This document shows, piece by piece, positions 15,580 through 24,168 of a DNA stretch of 64,000 nt (position 1 is the first letter of the stretch; every line of letters begins with the position of its first letter). This DNA comes from Fusobacterium_C necrophorum_A (GTDB lineage: Bacteria; Fusobacteriota; Fusobacteriia; Fusobacteriales; Fusobacteriaceae), in contig NZ_SBAP01000012.1 in the NCBI RefSeq assembly GCF_004134945.1, positions 1 to 64,000 on the forward strand, given 5' to 3'. The notes beneath the pieces were generated by a model that did no database searches, was not told where the DNA came from, and was given only the letters and a program-made list of their open reading frames with translations. The position numbers and the translations under genes are program-made.

Positions 15580-17160
15580 TTGGATTTATTTTTATCGTTG
15601 ACTCCTTTGATTGTAGTGGTAGTGGGAGTAGTTGGTCTGAAAAAGTCTGCAAAATGGGTTTCGTTGGTAGCTATGGTTTACACAATGGTGTTATCCGTGC
15701 TTTATTTCAAAACGGAAGTGTTTGAAGTCATTCGACAAACAAAAATAGGGATTATCGAAGGATCGAAAATGGTGTATATGATTTGGGCAGCCTTTTTAAT
15801 TTTAAATATGCTAATTCATACAGGGGCTATGGACAGAATCAAAGAAATTATTGCAGAATTGACTTTGGATCGTCGAAAACAAATCATTATTGTAGCCTTT
15901 TGTTTTGGAGGATTTTTGGAAGGGGTTGCAGGAGCCGGAACTCCGGCTGCAGTTGCAGGACCATTTTTAATGGCATTAGGATTGCCTGCTTTGGAAGCGG
16001 CAACAGCAGCTTTGATCTTTAACGGAATTGCAGCAGCTTTAGGAGCGGCAGGATTGACAACGATAGGAGGATTTAGTCCATACCTTTCTACACAAGGAGC
16101 GGAAGTTGTTCAAGAAATGATGAATACAGTTCCTTACTTAGCAAAGGTGGCAGCACCGACAGCTATTGATGTGGATGCAACCATTATGAATATTTCTATG
16201 GCAACTTCCTTTATTCAATTCTTCGGAGCATTGATTTGTCCTGCATTGGTGTTATTTGTCCTATATGGAAAAAAAGCTTTTGATAAAGAAATTGCATGCT
16301 TTGCAGTGTTCGTAGGCTTTGTATATGGAATTTCCTTAGTGATTATCGGAACTTTCTTAGGGGCGGAATTCCCAACCATTTGTGCAGGAATTTTCTCTCT
16401 ATTGGCTTCCGTACTTTATATCAAATTATTCAATCGTTCTACGGAAACACCGGAAGATTTCAAATTGGTCTTGGATGAAAGTGTAGAAAAGAGTTCCATG
16501 TCCGCTTGGTCAGCTGTGGCAACTTATTTAATCCTTATGATTGTATTGCCTTCCGTTCGGTTCTTTGCACCAAGATGGTTCATCGGTTTAGGATTTGCTG
16601 TTTGGATTGGAACTACGATGGCCACTGTATGTTTTGTAGGTTCCATTATTTTGAAAGCAACGCCTTCTATGCCGAAGTATGCAAAGGAATCTTTATTCAG
16701 CGTAGTGGGAGCTTTGATAGCAATGGCGGCACTTTTGGCACTTGCAAATTTGATGAAAGTGACAGGTATGTTGACGATTATTGCAACAGCTCTTGCGGAA
16801 GTAACAGGAGCTTTGTATCCGGCATTTGCTTCTATCATAGGATCACTTGGATCTTTCGTGGCGGGAACTACCACAGGATCTAATATTATGTTCTCCGCTT
16901 TACATGCAAAAGCTTGTACTATCTTAGGATTGAGCATTCCTGTTGTCTTTGCGGCACAAAGTGCAGGAGGAGCTTTAGGAAATATGATTTGTACGAATAA
17001 CGTGGTTGCGGCATGTACTACGGTGGGATTGAAGAATTCGGAAGGAATTGTTATGAGAAAGGTATTTAAACCGATTTGTGTTCTTTGGACTCTATATGCT
17101 GTTTTGGCTTTAATTTACGTTTACGTCTTATTGCCAAATTTACCGGTTGTTTTAAAATAA
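15580..17160 (+). CDS. lctP: L-lactate permease
   Basis: A hydrophobic protein of about 526 residues with 12 or more membrane segments, a member of the lactate permease family (LctP/LldP). The conserved core FCFGGFLEGVAGAGTPAAVAGPFL near residue 115 and VAGTTTGSNIMFSALHAKACTILG near 430 are family hallmarks. It imports lactate with protons. The upstream ATG at 15565 is fused to the ribosome-binding site (ATGGAGGTGGG), so the likely start is TTG 15580, 8 bases after GGAGG. It has its own promoter and terminator, so it is separate from the dehydrogenase genes. Confidence 0.92.
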   Translation: MDLFLSLTPLIVVVVGVVGLKKSAKWVSLVAMVYTMVLSVLYFKTEVFEVIRQTKIGIIEGSKMVYMIWAAFLILNMLIHTGAMDRIKEIIAELTLDRRKQIIIVAFCFGGFLEGVAGAGTPAAVAGPFLMALGLPALEAATAALIFNGIAAALGAAGLTTIGGFSPYLSTQGAEVVQEMMNTVPYLAKVAAPTAIDVDATIMNISMATSFIQFFGALICPALVLFVLYGKKAFDKEIACFAVFVGFVYGISLVIIGTFLGAEFPTICAGIFSLLASVLYIKLFNRSTETPEDFKLVLDESVEKSSMSAWSAVATYLILMIVLPSVRFFAPRWFIGLGFAVWIGTTMATVCFVGSIILKATPSMPKYAKESLFSVVGALIAMAALLALANLMKVTGMLTIIATALAEVTGALYPAFASIIGSLGSFVAGTTTGSNIMFSALHAKACTILGLSIPVVFAAQSAGGALGNMICTNNVVAACTTVGLKNSEGIVMRKVFKPICVLWTLYAVLALIYVYVLLPNLPVVLK

Positions 17161-17243
17161 TAGCTGCTGACGGTTTAAAAAGAATGAAACCGGCAACAGA
17201 AATATCCAACACTTTAAAATTGATTTGTAAATGGATTAGAACA

Positions 17244-17280
17244 GGAGCGGTTGCTTTGTGGCAATTGCTCCTTTCTTTAT
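17244..17280 (+). terminator. Rho-independent terminator after the lactate permease
   Basis: An 11-bp stem (17244-17254 with 17261-17271, two G-T pairs), 6-nt loop, then TTTCTTTATT. It is the only structure seen in 17161-17340. Confidence 0.75.
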
Positions 17281-17350
17281 TCGTATTTTGGGGATTTTAG
17301 AGAAAGTTGTTATGAAAAATGATAAAATGCTAAAAAAATTAACAAAATTG

Positions 17351-17379
17351 TTGACAAAAAGAGCAGAAAGGTTTATACT
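17351..17379 (+). promoter_or_regulatory. Promoter of lctD-acd-etfBA
   Basis: TTGACA (17351-17356), 17 bp, TATACT (17374-17379): close to perfect consensus. Confidence 0.8.
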
Positions 17380-17390
17380 TTAGCTGGAAG

Positions 17391-17401
17391 TGGTAGTACC
17401 A
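17391..17401 (+). promoter_or_regulatory. FadR-subfamily operator O1 upstream of lctD
   Basis: TGGTAGTACCA is a perfect palindrome apart from its centre and fits TNGTNNNACNA. It lies close to the expected transcription start. Confidence 0.65.
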
Positions 17402-17432
17402 ATAAAGAAAAAGCTCTTTATTGGTTTCATTT
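17398..17432 (+). terminator. Hairpin in the lctD leader, possible attenuator
   Basis: A 10-bp perfect stem (ACCAATAAAG 17398-17407 with CTTTATTGGT 17416-17425), 8-nt loop, then TTCATTTTT. It has the form of an intrinsic terminator inside the leader, and its left arm overlaps operator O1. Confidence 0.5.
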
Positions 17433-17445
17433 TTAGAAGAAAAAT

Positions 17446-17456
17446 TGGTAGTACCA
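17446..17456 (+). promoter_or_regulatory. FadR-subfamily operator O2 upstream of lctD
   Basis: A second identical TGGTAGTACCA, 55 bp after O1 and ending 21 bp before the lctD ATG. Two equal sites on either side of the leader hairpin suggest paired repressor dimers. Confidence 0.65.
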
Positions 17457-17477
17457 GTTGTTAAGGAGGAAAGGAAG

Positions 17478-18905
17478 ATGGCAGAATATACCTATAATAA
17501 GGTCAGTGCAGAGTTAGTGGAAGAATTTCGAAAAATTGTTCCCGGAAAAGTGTATGTAGGCGAAGAAATCAATCAAGATTTTTTTCATGATGAAATGCCG
17601 ATTTATGGACAAGGACGACCGGAAGTTGTGATTGATGCGACAACGACGGAAGATATTGCAGCAATTGTAAAATTATGTTATGAACATAATATTCCTGTGA
17701 TTCCAAGAGGGGCAGGAACCGGGTTAACCGGAGCTGCGGTGGCTCTACATGGTGGAGTAATGTTGAATATGGCAAAAATGAACAAAATTTTGGAATACGA
17801 TTACGAAAATTTTGTGGTTCGAGTAGAGCCGGGAGTATTATTGAATGATTTAGCAGAAGATACCCAAAAGCAAGGATTATTATATCCACCTGATCCGGGA
17901 GAAAAATTTGCAACGATCGGAGGAAATGTATCTACAAATGCCGGGGGAATGAGAGCTGTAAAATATGGATGCACAAGAGATTATGTAAGAGCCATGACAG
18001 TCGTTCTTCCAACAGGAGAAATTGTAAAATTGGGAGCCACCGTTTCCAAAACAAGTACAGGATACAGTTTGTTAAACCTTATGGTAGGATCGGAAGGAAC
18101 TTTAGGAATTATTACGGAATTGACTTTAAAATTAATTCCGGCTCCAAAAGAAACCATCAGTTTGATTATTCCTTATGAAAATTTAGAAGATTGTATTGCA
18201 ACGGTACCGAAATTCTTTATGAATCATCTACAACCGCAAGCCTTGGAATTCATGGAGAAAGAAATTGTGCTTGCTTCCGAACGATATATTGGAAAGAGCG
18301 TTTTCCCAAAAGAATTGGAAGGAACGGAAATCGGAGCTTACTTATTGGTAACTTTTGACGGAGACAGCATGGAAGCTTTGGAAGAAATTACGGAAAGAGC
18401 GGCGGAAGTTGTTTTGGAAGCCGGGGCATTGGATGTTCTAGTGGCAGATACTCCTGCGAAGAAAAAAGATGCTTGGGCAGCCAGAGGAAGCTTCCTGGAA
18501 GCGATTGAAGCGGAAACAAAATTATTGGATGAATGCGATGTCGTAGTACCGGTAAATCAAATTGCTCCTTACTTGAACTATGTGAATTCTGTCGGAGAAA
18601 AATATGATTTTTCCGTAAAGAGTTTTGGACATGCAGGAGACGGAAATCTTCATATCTATGCATGTAGTAATGACTTGGACGAAGAAACTTTCAAAAAACA
18701 AGTGGAAGAATTTATGCAAGATATTTATAGAAAAGCTGCCGAGTTGGGAGGACAAATTTCAGGAGAACACGGAATCGGATTTGGAAAAATGGAATTCTTA
18801 TATGAGTTTGCCGGAGATGTGAACATGAGATTGATGAAGGGAATTAAAGAAGTGTTCGATCCGAAGATGATTTTAAATCCGAATAAAATTTGTTATAAAT
18901 TGTAA
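17478..18905 (+). CDS. lctD: FAD-dependent lactate dehydrogenase (GlcD/LctD type)
   Basis: A 475-residue flavoenzyme of the GlcD/LctD family that oxidises a 2-hydroxyacid, here most probably lactate, to the 2-oxoacid. The PCMH-type FAD domain carries IPRGAGTGLTGAAVALHGGVML, and the C-terminal part has FGHAGDGNLHIYA and ISGEHGIGFGK, all typical. The start at ATG 17478 follows TAAGGAGGAAAGG. The open frame from 17421 adds 19 residues of leader. In Acetobacterium woodii the homologue pairs with EtfAB to drive lactate oxidation with NAD by flavin-based electron confurcation. The etf genes downstream suggest the same here. Glycolate as substrate is a less likely alternative. Confidence 0.88.
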   Translation: MAEYTYNKVSAELVEEFRKIVPGKVYVGEEINQDFFHDEMPIYGQGRPEVVIDATTTEDIAAIVKLCYEHNIPVIPRGAGTGLTGAAVALHGGVMLNMAKMNKILEYDYENFVVRVEPGVLLNDLAEDTQKQGLLYPPDPGEKFATIGGNVSTNAGGMRAVKYGCTRDYVRAMTVVLPTGEIVKLGATVSKTSTGYSLLNLMVGSEGTLGIITELTLKLIPAPKETISLIIPYENLEDCIATVPKFFMNHLQPQALEFMEKEIVLASERYIGKSVFPKELEGTEIGAYLLVTFDGDSMEALEEITERAAEVVLEAGALDVLVADTPAKKKDAWAARGSFLEAIEAETKLLDECDVVVPVNQIAPYLNYVNSVGEKYDFSVKSFGHAGDGNLHIYACSNDLDEETFKKQVEEFMQDIYRKAAELGGQISGEHGIGFGKMEFLYEFAGDVNMRLMKGIKEVFDPKMILNPNKICYKL

Positions 18906-18994
18906 AATTATAGTAGGGACAGTAGAGAAAAGTCTATGATAGAGAAAAAATATAAAAAATCAAAATGATGGTATAGAATGCAGGAGGTAAGGAA

Positions 18995-20131
18995 ATGGCA
19001 TATTTAATTTCAGAAGAAGCTCAAGATTTATTGGAAGACGTAAAAAAATTCTGTGAAAACGAAGTAAAAGAACAATGTAAAGAATATGATGTCACAGGGG
19101 AATGGCCGAAAGAAATCTATGACAAGGCAATTGAACAAGGATACCATGCCTTAGAAGTTCCGGAAGAATTTGGAGGACCGGGTTTAAGCAGAGTGGATGT
19201 TGCTGCTCTATTAGAAGAAATGGCGATTGCGGATGCGGGATTTGCAACAACAATTTCTGCCAGCGGATTGGCGATGAAACCGGTGTTAATCGCAGGAACA
19301 GAAGAACAAAAACAAAGAATGTGTGATTTGGTATTAGAAGGTGGATTTGGAGCTTTCTGTTTGACGGAACCGGGAGCAGGATCCGATGCCGGAGCAGGAA
19401 AAACAACAGCGGTAAAAGACGGGGATGACTATATCTTAAATGGAAGAAAATGTTTCATTACCAATGCGGAAGTAGCAGCATTTTACTGTATCACAGCGAT
19501 GACCGATAAGAGCAAAGGATTGAAAGGAATGTCTATGTTCCTGGTAGAAAAAGGAACTCCGGGTCTTAGCACGGGAAATCATGAAAATAAAATGGGAATC
19601 CGAACTTCCAATACGGCGGACGTTGTCTTGGAAGATTGTAGAGTTCCGGCTTCCGCTTTGGTAGGAAAAGAAGGAGAAGGATTTGCCATTGCTATGAAGA
19701 CTTTGGATCAAGCAAGAGCATGGATGGGATGTATTGCAACAGGAATTGCACAAAGAGGAATTCGAGAAGCGGTGGCTTATGGAAAAGAAAGAATTCAATT
19801 TGGAAAACCGGTTTTGAAAAATCAAGGACTTCAATTCAAAATCGCGGATATGGAAATTAAAACAGAAACAGCTAGACAAATGGTTGCTCATGCTTTGACA
19901 AAAATGGATTTAGGACTTCCTTATGCAAAAGAATCCGCAATTGCAAAATGCTATGCAGGAGATATTTCTATGGAAGTTTCTTCGGAAGCAATTCAAGTAT
20001 TCGGTGGATATGGATACAGTCGGGAATATCCGGTGGAAAAGTTAATTCGGGATGCTAAAATATTCCAAATTTTCGAAGGAACCAACGAAATTCAAAGAAT
20101 CGTAGTAGCAAATCATGTCATTGGACGATAA
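18995..20131 (+). CDS. Acyl-CoA dehydrogenase (Etf-linked; butyryl- or propionyl/acryloyl-CoA type)
   Basis: A 378-residue short-chain acyl-CoA dehydrogenase. The FAD-contact segments FGAFCLTEPGAGSDAG and CFITNAEVA, and the C-terminal QIFEGTNEIQRIV with the catalytic glutamate of the Bcd/SCAD group, are all present. It reduces an enoyl-CoA or oxidises the acyl-CoA with electrons from or to EtfAB, whose genes follow after 12 bp. F. necrophorum is known to convert lactate to propionate, so an acryloyl-CoA reductase role is attractive. Butyryl-CoA dehydrogenase is the alternative, and sequence alone does not decide. Confidence 0.88.
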   Translation: MAYLISEEAQDLLEDVKKFCENEVKEQCKEYDVTGEWPKEIYDKAIEQGYHALEVPEEFGGPGLSRVDVAALLEEMAIADAGFATTISASGLAMKPVLIAGTEEQKQRMCDLVLEGGFGAFCLTEPGAGSDAGAGKTTAVKDGDDYILNGRKCFITNAEVAAFYCITAMTDKSKGLKGMSMFLVEKGTPGLSTGNHENKMGIRTSNTADVVLEDCRVPASALVGKEGEGFAIAMKTLDQARAWMGCIATGIAQRGIREAVAYGKERIQFGKPVLKNQGLQFKIADMEIKTETARQMVAHALTKMDLGLPYAKESAIAKCYAGDISMEVSSEAIQVFGGYGYSREYPVEKLIRDAKIFQIFEGTNEIQRIVVANHVIGR

Positions 20132-20143
20132 GGAGGCAACAAC

Positions 20144-20920
20144 ATGGAAATATTAGTATGTGCAAAACAAGTTGCAGACGATTCTGTAGAAATTATGTTA
20201 AATCCGGAAACAGGAAAACCTGCTTTGGAGGGAGTGACGGAGGTAGTCAATGCTTTTGATACCTATGCTTTGGAAATGGCAACTCGTTTAAAAGAAGAAA
20301 AAGGCGGAACGGTTTGTGTCGTATCTTTGGGTGGAGAGAGTGCTGCCAACAGTTTGAAAAACTGTTTAGCAGTAGGAGCGGACGAGGCCTTCCATATTAA
20401 AGATGAAGAGTATCAAAACAAAGATACTTTGGCAGTGGCTCAAAAAGTGGCAGAAGGGATTCAAAAGATAGAAGAACAACGAGGAAAGAAATTTGATATT
20501 ATCTTCTGTGGAAGAGAAAGTACGGACTATGCTTCCGGTCAAGTGGGAATTATGATAGCAAATACTTTGGGATATGGTGTTGTCAGTAATTTAGTGGACA
20601 TTGAAGGGGAAGAAAGCAAAGTCATCGCAAAAAGAGAAACGGAGGAAGGATACCAAAGAATTGAAGTGGCAGCTCCTTGTGTGTTGACTGTAAACAAACC
20701 GAACTACGAACCTCGTTATCCTACCATTAAAAGTAAAATGGCAGCAAGAAAGAAAGCCATTACAGAGGTGGTAGTGGACAGCAAAGCAGAAAATATCGTG
20801 AAAGAAGTGGCAATATCAGCTCCTCCGAAAAGACAAGCAGGAATTAAAATTAAGAGCGGAAATGCAGAAGAATTAGTGGCACAAGCAATCGAAAAGATGC
20901 TGGAAGCAAAAGTATTTTAG
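20144..20920 (+). CDS. etfB: Electron transfer flavoprotein beta subunit
   Basis: A 258-residue EtfB. Visible hallmarks are MEILVCAKQVADDSVEIMLN, the VVNAFDTYALEMATRL segment, VVSLGGESA, IFCGRESTDYASGQVG, and APCVLTVNKPNYEPRYPTIKSKMAARKK. Its nucleotide site holds AMP in classical Etf, and FAD in bifurcating Etf. It starts after AAGGAGGCAAC, 12 bp behind the dehydrogenase, and is followed at 11 bp by etfA. With one etf pair for both LctD and the acyl-CoA dehydrogenase, it may serve as the shared electron hub of the operon. Confidence 0.95.
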   Translation: MEILVCAKQVADDSVEIMLNPETGKPALEGVTEVVNAFDTYALEMATRLKEEKGGTVCVVSLGGESAANSLKNCLAVGADEAFHIKDEEYQNKDTLAVAQKVAEGIQKIEEQRGKKFDIIFCGRESTDYASGQVGIMIANTLGYGVVSNLVDIEGEESKVIAKRETEEGYQRIEVAAPCVLTVNKPNYEPRYPTIKSKMAARKKAITEVVVDSKAENIVKEVAISAPPKRQAGIKIKSGNAEELVAQAIEKMLEAKVF

Positions 20921-20931
20921 GAGGTCATGAT

Positions 20932-21921
20932 ATGAGTATCGAAAAGAATAAAAATATAATGGTATATATTGAAAGCGTGGATGGAGCTCCTATCAATGTC
21001 TCTTTGGAAGCTTTGGCACAAGCGGGAAAGGTGGCAAAAGAAACAGGAAAGCAGGTAGTGGCTGTTTTGGTTGGAGAAAACTTGGAGGCGGCAGCACAAC
21101 AATGTGTGGAATTCGGTGCCGATGAAGTTCTTTGTTTGGAAGAAGCAAGAAAAGAAGTGGAAGCAATTGGAGAAGCTTTGGCCTCCGTGACGGCAAGCTA
21201 TGAACCTTCTTTTCTTTTCCTAGGTTCTACTTTAGACGGAAAAGATATTGGAAGTATGGTAGCGAGCAGAGCAAAACTTCCATGTTTGACAGATGTCGTT
21301 GGAGTGAAGTGTGAAGCAGGAAAATGCACCATGACCTTACCGATGTACAGTGGAAATATTTTGAAAGAAGTTACGATAGAAAATTGTCCCGCTATTGTTA
21401 TTTTAAGATCGGGAGTTTGTAAGAAAAATATAGCGGAAGCAGGAAAAGCCGGAAACATTCAAAAAGAAGCAGCGGAAAATAAAAATCTATTGACTAAGAT
21501 TTTAGAAGTGGTTCAAGAAATTTCAGAATCTGTCAACTTGGAAGAAGCGGAAGTGATTGTTGCCGGAGGAAGAGGAATGGGAACGAAAGAAAACTTTGAA
21601 TTGGTAAAACAATTGGCGGAAGTTTGTGGAGGAGTTGTCGGAGCGACAAGACCGGTAACGGAAGAAAACTGGATTCCTCGTTCTCATCAAATTGGACAAT
21701 CCGGGAAGATTGTAGCTCCAAAATTATACATTGCTTGTGGAATTTCCGGAGCGACACAACACGTATCAGGAGTGGTAGGTTCGGATTATATTGTAGCGAT
21801 TAATAAAGATGAAGATGCAGCGATTTTTGACATTGCCGATGTAGGGATTGTCGGAAATGCGGTTGAAATTCTTCCAATCATGATTGAGGAAATCAAAAAA
21901 ATAAAGCTTTCAATGAAATAG
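20932..21921 (+). CDS. etfA: Electron transfer flavoprotein alpha subunit
   Basis: A 329-residue EtfA. The C-terminal FAD domain is clear: VVGATRPVTEENWIPRSHQIGQSGKIVAPKLYIACGISGATQH. The N-terminal domain starts directly with NIMVYIESVDG, so the iron-sulfur cluster extension found on the alpha subunit of some lactate-specific Etfs is absent. Last gene of the operon, followed by a terminator. It accepts electrons from lactate dehydrogenase or acyl-CoA dehydrogenase, and may couple them to NAD and ferredoxin if it is of the bifurcating type. Confidence 0.95.
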   Translation: MSIEKNKNIMVYIESVDGAPINVSLEALAQAGKVAKETGKQVVAVLVGENLEAAAQQCVEFGADEVLCLEEARKEVEAIGEALASVTASYEPSFLFLGSTLDGKDIGSMVASRAKLPCLTDVVGVKCEAGKCTMTLPMYSGNILKEVTIENCPAIVILRSGVCKKNIAEAGKAGNIQKEAAENKNLLTKILEVVQEISESVNLEEAEVIVAGGRGMGTKENFELVKQLAEVCGGVVGATRPVTEENWIPRSHQIGQSGKIVAPKLYIACGISGATQHVSGVVGSDYIVAINKDEDAAIFDIADVGIVGNAVEILPIMIEEIKKIKLSMK

Positions 21922-21934
21922 GTATAGACGGAAA

Positions 21935-21972
21935 AAGTTCTCTTTCTCTTTCGGGAGAAAGGGGCTTTTTTC
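21935..21972 (+). terminator. Terminator of the lactate/Etf operon
   Basis: An imperfect stem formed by AAGTTCTCTTTCTC and GAGAAAGGGGCTT around a TTTCGG loop, followed by TTTTTTCTTTT. Confidence 0.7.
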
Positions 21973-22074
21973 TTTTGAAAAGATTTTGGAAAAAAGCTTG
22001 TTATTCCGAGTCATTTATGTTAGAATTCCTTGATAGCGAAAAAAGAAAAATAAAAAGGGGCGTGATAATGTCAA

Positions 22075-23463
22075 ATGAAAAGAAAGCCAACATTGGTGGA
22101 AGCTCTACTTCCTATTGTATTTTTAATCGTAATTATTGCTGTGGGGATTTTAAAATATGGAGCTGACCCACAAATACCACTTTTGATGGCTACGATAGTA
22201 GCTGCGGCTTTAGGAAAATATTTAGGTTATACTTGGTCAGAGATGGAAAAGGGTATCGTCGAGACGATTTTGCCGGCAACACAAGCTATCCTAATACAGA
22301 TGATTATTGGGGTAATAATAGGAACTTGGATTGTGGCGGGGATAGTTCCCACGATGATATATTACGGTTTACAAATCATCTCGCCGGGATTTTTTTTGTT
22401 AGCAAGCACTGTATTATGTTCTATCGTTTCCTTAGCGACAGGGAGCTCTTGGACCACTGCAGGAACCGTTGGGATTGCATTGTTAGGAGTCGGAGAAGTA
22501 TTGGGAATTCCTACCGCCCTTACGGCGGGAGCTATTATCTCGGGAGCTTATTTCGGAGATAAACTTTCTCCCCTATCGGATACAACAAACTTGGCGGCAG
22601 CGGTTTCCGGAACCACCTTGTTTGAACATATTCGTAATATGATGAAAACGACCATACCTGTGTATTGTATTGCTCTAGCCTTGTACACGGGAATCGGACT
22701 TCGTTATTTAGGAAGAGAATTGAATACAGGAGAAATATATAAATTATTACATGTGTTGGAGCAAGAATTTGTGATTCATCCGATTTTATTGCTTCCTCCT
22801 ATTCTGGTTATTCTTATGGTAGCCTTGAAGACGCCTGCAGTACCGGGCTTGACCTTGGGAGGAGTGTTGGGAGCCGTTTTTGCTTTCATCATTCAGCATA
22901 AAGATTTCGGAGCGATTTTAGAAGCTTCTCAATATGGTTATCAAGCAACGACAGGCTATGAACTTGCCGATAAATTATTATCGAGAGGCGGATTACAATC
23001 CATGATGTTCACGGTTTCTTTAATTATTGTGGCAATGGCATTCGGTGGTGTTGTGGAAAAAATAAAGGTATTGGAAACGATCGAGGAAAGATTGATCACT
23101 TTTACAAAAACCACGGGAAGTCTGGTTTTGACGACGGTGCTTTCCTGTATTTTCTGCAATGCGACCTTACCGGAACAATATCTGTCTATTTTAATTCCGG
23201 GAAGAATGTTCAAGGACCGATATCGAAAAAAAGGTTTGGATCCGAGGGTTCTTTCAAGAATATTGGAAGATTCGGGAACGATGAGTTCCGCTCTTATTCC
23301 TTGGAATACCTGTGGAGCTTTTATGTATGCTACTTTGGGTGTTTATCCTTTTGCGTATCTGCCTTTTGCTTTTTTTAATGTATTGAGTCCTTTGATTGCA
23401 GTTATTTCGGGATTTTTAGGAATCGGAATGATAAGATTGGAAGAGGAAAGAGAAGGAGAATGA
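22075..23463 (+). CDS. nhaC: Na+/H+ antiporter of the NhaC family
   Basis: A 462-residue membrane protein with about 11 hydrophobic segments. Residues 113-185 hold the NhaC core, with SLATGSSWTTAGTVGIALLG, SGAYFGDKLSPLSDTTNLAAA and then FEHIRNM. It exchanges Na+ (or an organic anion in relatives) for protons. The in-frame ATG at 22075 is 14 bases after AAGGGG. A better-spaced ATG at 22068 reads MSNEKKANIGG in another frame and soon stops, while a one-base shift would give MSNEKKPTLVEALLP in frame. The N terminus may therefore carry a small indel. It is a single-gene unit. Confidence 0.9.
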   Translation: MKRKPTLVEALLPIVFLIVIIAVGILKYGADPQIPLLMATIVAAALGKYLGYTWSEMEKGIVETILPATQAILIQMIIGVIIGTWIVAGIVPTMIYYGLQIISPGFFLLASTVLCSIVSLATGSSWTTAGTVGIALLGVGEVLGIPTALTAGAIISGAYFGDKLSPLSDTTNLAAAVSGTTLFEHIRNMMKTTIPVYCIALALYTGIGLRYLGRELNTGEIYKLLHVLEQEFVIHPILLLPPILVILMVALKTPAVPGLTLGGVLGAVFAFIIQHKDFGAILEASQYGYQATTGYELADKLLSRGGLQSMMFTVSLIIVAMAFGGVVEKIKVLETIEERLITFTKTTGSLVLTTVLSCIFCNATLPEQYLSILIPGRMFKDRYRKKGLDPRVLSRILEDSGTMSSALIPWNTCGAFMYATLGVYPFAYLPFAFFNVLSPLIAVISGFLGIGMIRLEEEREGE

Positions 23464-23483
23464 GGCATTCATTCTCCTTTTTA
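23453..23483 (+). terminator. Rho-independent terminator of nhaC
   Basis: An 11-bp perfect stem (AAGGAGAATGA 23453-23463 with TCATTCTCCTT 23469-23479) and T tail. The nhaC stop codon is the last triplet of the left arm. Confidence 0.85.
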
Positions 23484-23537
23484 TTAGCTATAAAAATATT
23501 TTAAATGCAAACCTATAAGGGGTTTATTAAAAAAATA

Positions 23538-23984
23538 TTATTTTTCGTTACTTTCAATGATCAAAGTAACAGGTCCGTCATTTAACAGTTCTACTTTCAT
23601 ATTTGCTCCGAACTCGCCGGCTTCCGTCTTGATTCCGAAGGAAGCAAAGGTTTTTAAAAACATTTCATACAAAGGAATGGCAACTTCCGGTTTTGCAGCT
23701 TCCACAAAAGCAGGTCTTCTTCCCTTCTTACAATTTCCATAGAGAGTAAATTGGGAAACAATCAGGACTTCTCCTTGTACCTCTTCCAAAGATAGATTCA
23801 TTTTTCCATTTTCATCTTCAAAGACACGCAGGTCTTTAATTTTATTGGCTAACCAACGGACATCCTCTTCCGTATCCGTATGGGTGATTCCCAATAGGAC
23901 TAAAAATCCTTTTTGAATTTCTCCTATGGTATTTCCTTCTACCTTTACATTGGCATGTTGCACTCTTTGAATTACAGCTTTCAT
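23538..23984 (-). CDS. dtd: D-aminoacyl-tRNA deacylase
   Basis: A 148-residue homodimeric proofreading enzyme that removes D-amino acids (and glycine mischarged on tRNA-Ala) from tRNA. Both signature motifs are present: SQFTLYGN near residue 77 and NDGPVTLIIES at the C terminus, which form the cross-subunit active site. It starts with MKAVIQRVQHANVKVEG, the family N terminus, after GGAGGAAC. It is a single gene, transcribed against its neighbours. Confidence 0.97.
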   Translation of the reverse strand: MKAVIQRVQHANVKVEGNTIGEIQKGFLVLLGITHTDTEEDVRWLANKIKDLRVFEDENGKMNLSLEEVQGEVLIVSQFTLYGNCKKGRRPAFVEAAKPEVAIPLYEMFLKTFASFGIKTEAGEFGANMKVELLNDGPVTLIIESNEK

Positions 23985-24108
23985 ATGTTCCTCCCTCAGT
24001 TTTTAATTTTTTTCTATCCTCTCACAAGAACATAAAATTGTCAATGAGAGAAAGAAAAGTTCTATCAAAAATAAAATAATATTCGATGTCCTTGTATGAG
24101 GAATTTGT

Positions 24109-24137
24109 TTGGAAAATGTTTGAAAGAGTGATATAAT
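24109..24137 (+). promoter_or_regulatory. Promoter of pncB
   Basis: TTGGAA (24109-24114), 17 bp, TATAAT (24132-24137), with TGA directly before the -10 element. Confidence 0.55.
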
Positions 24138-24168
24138 GATAGCAATATAGAGTTTTCAAGGAGGGACA

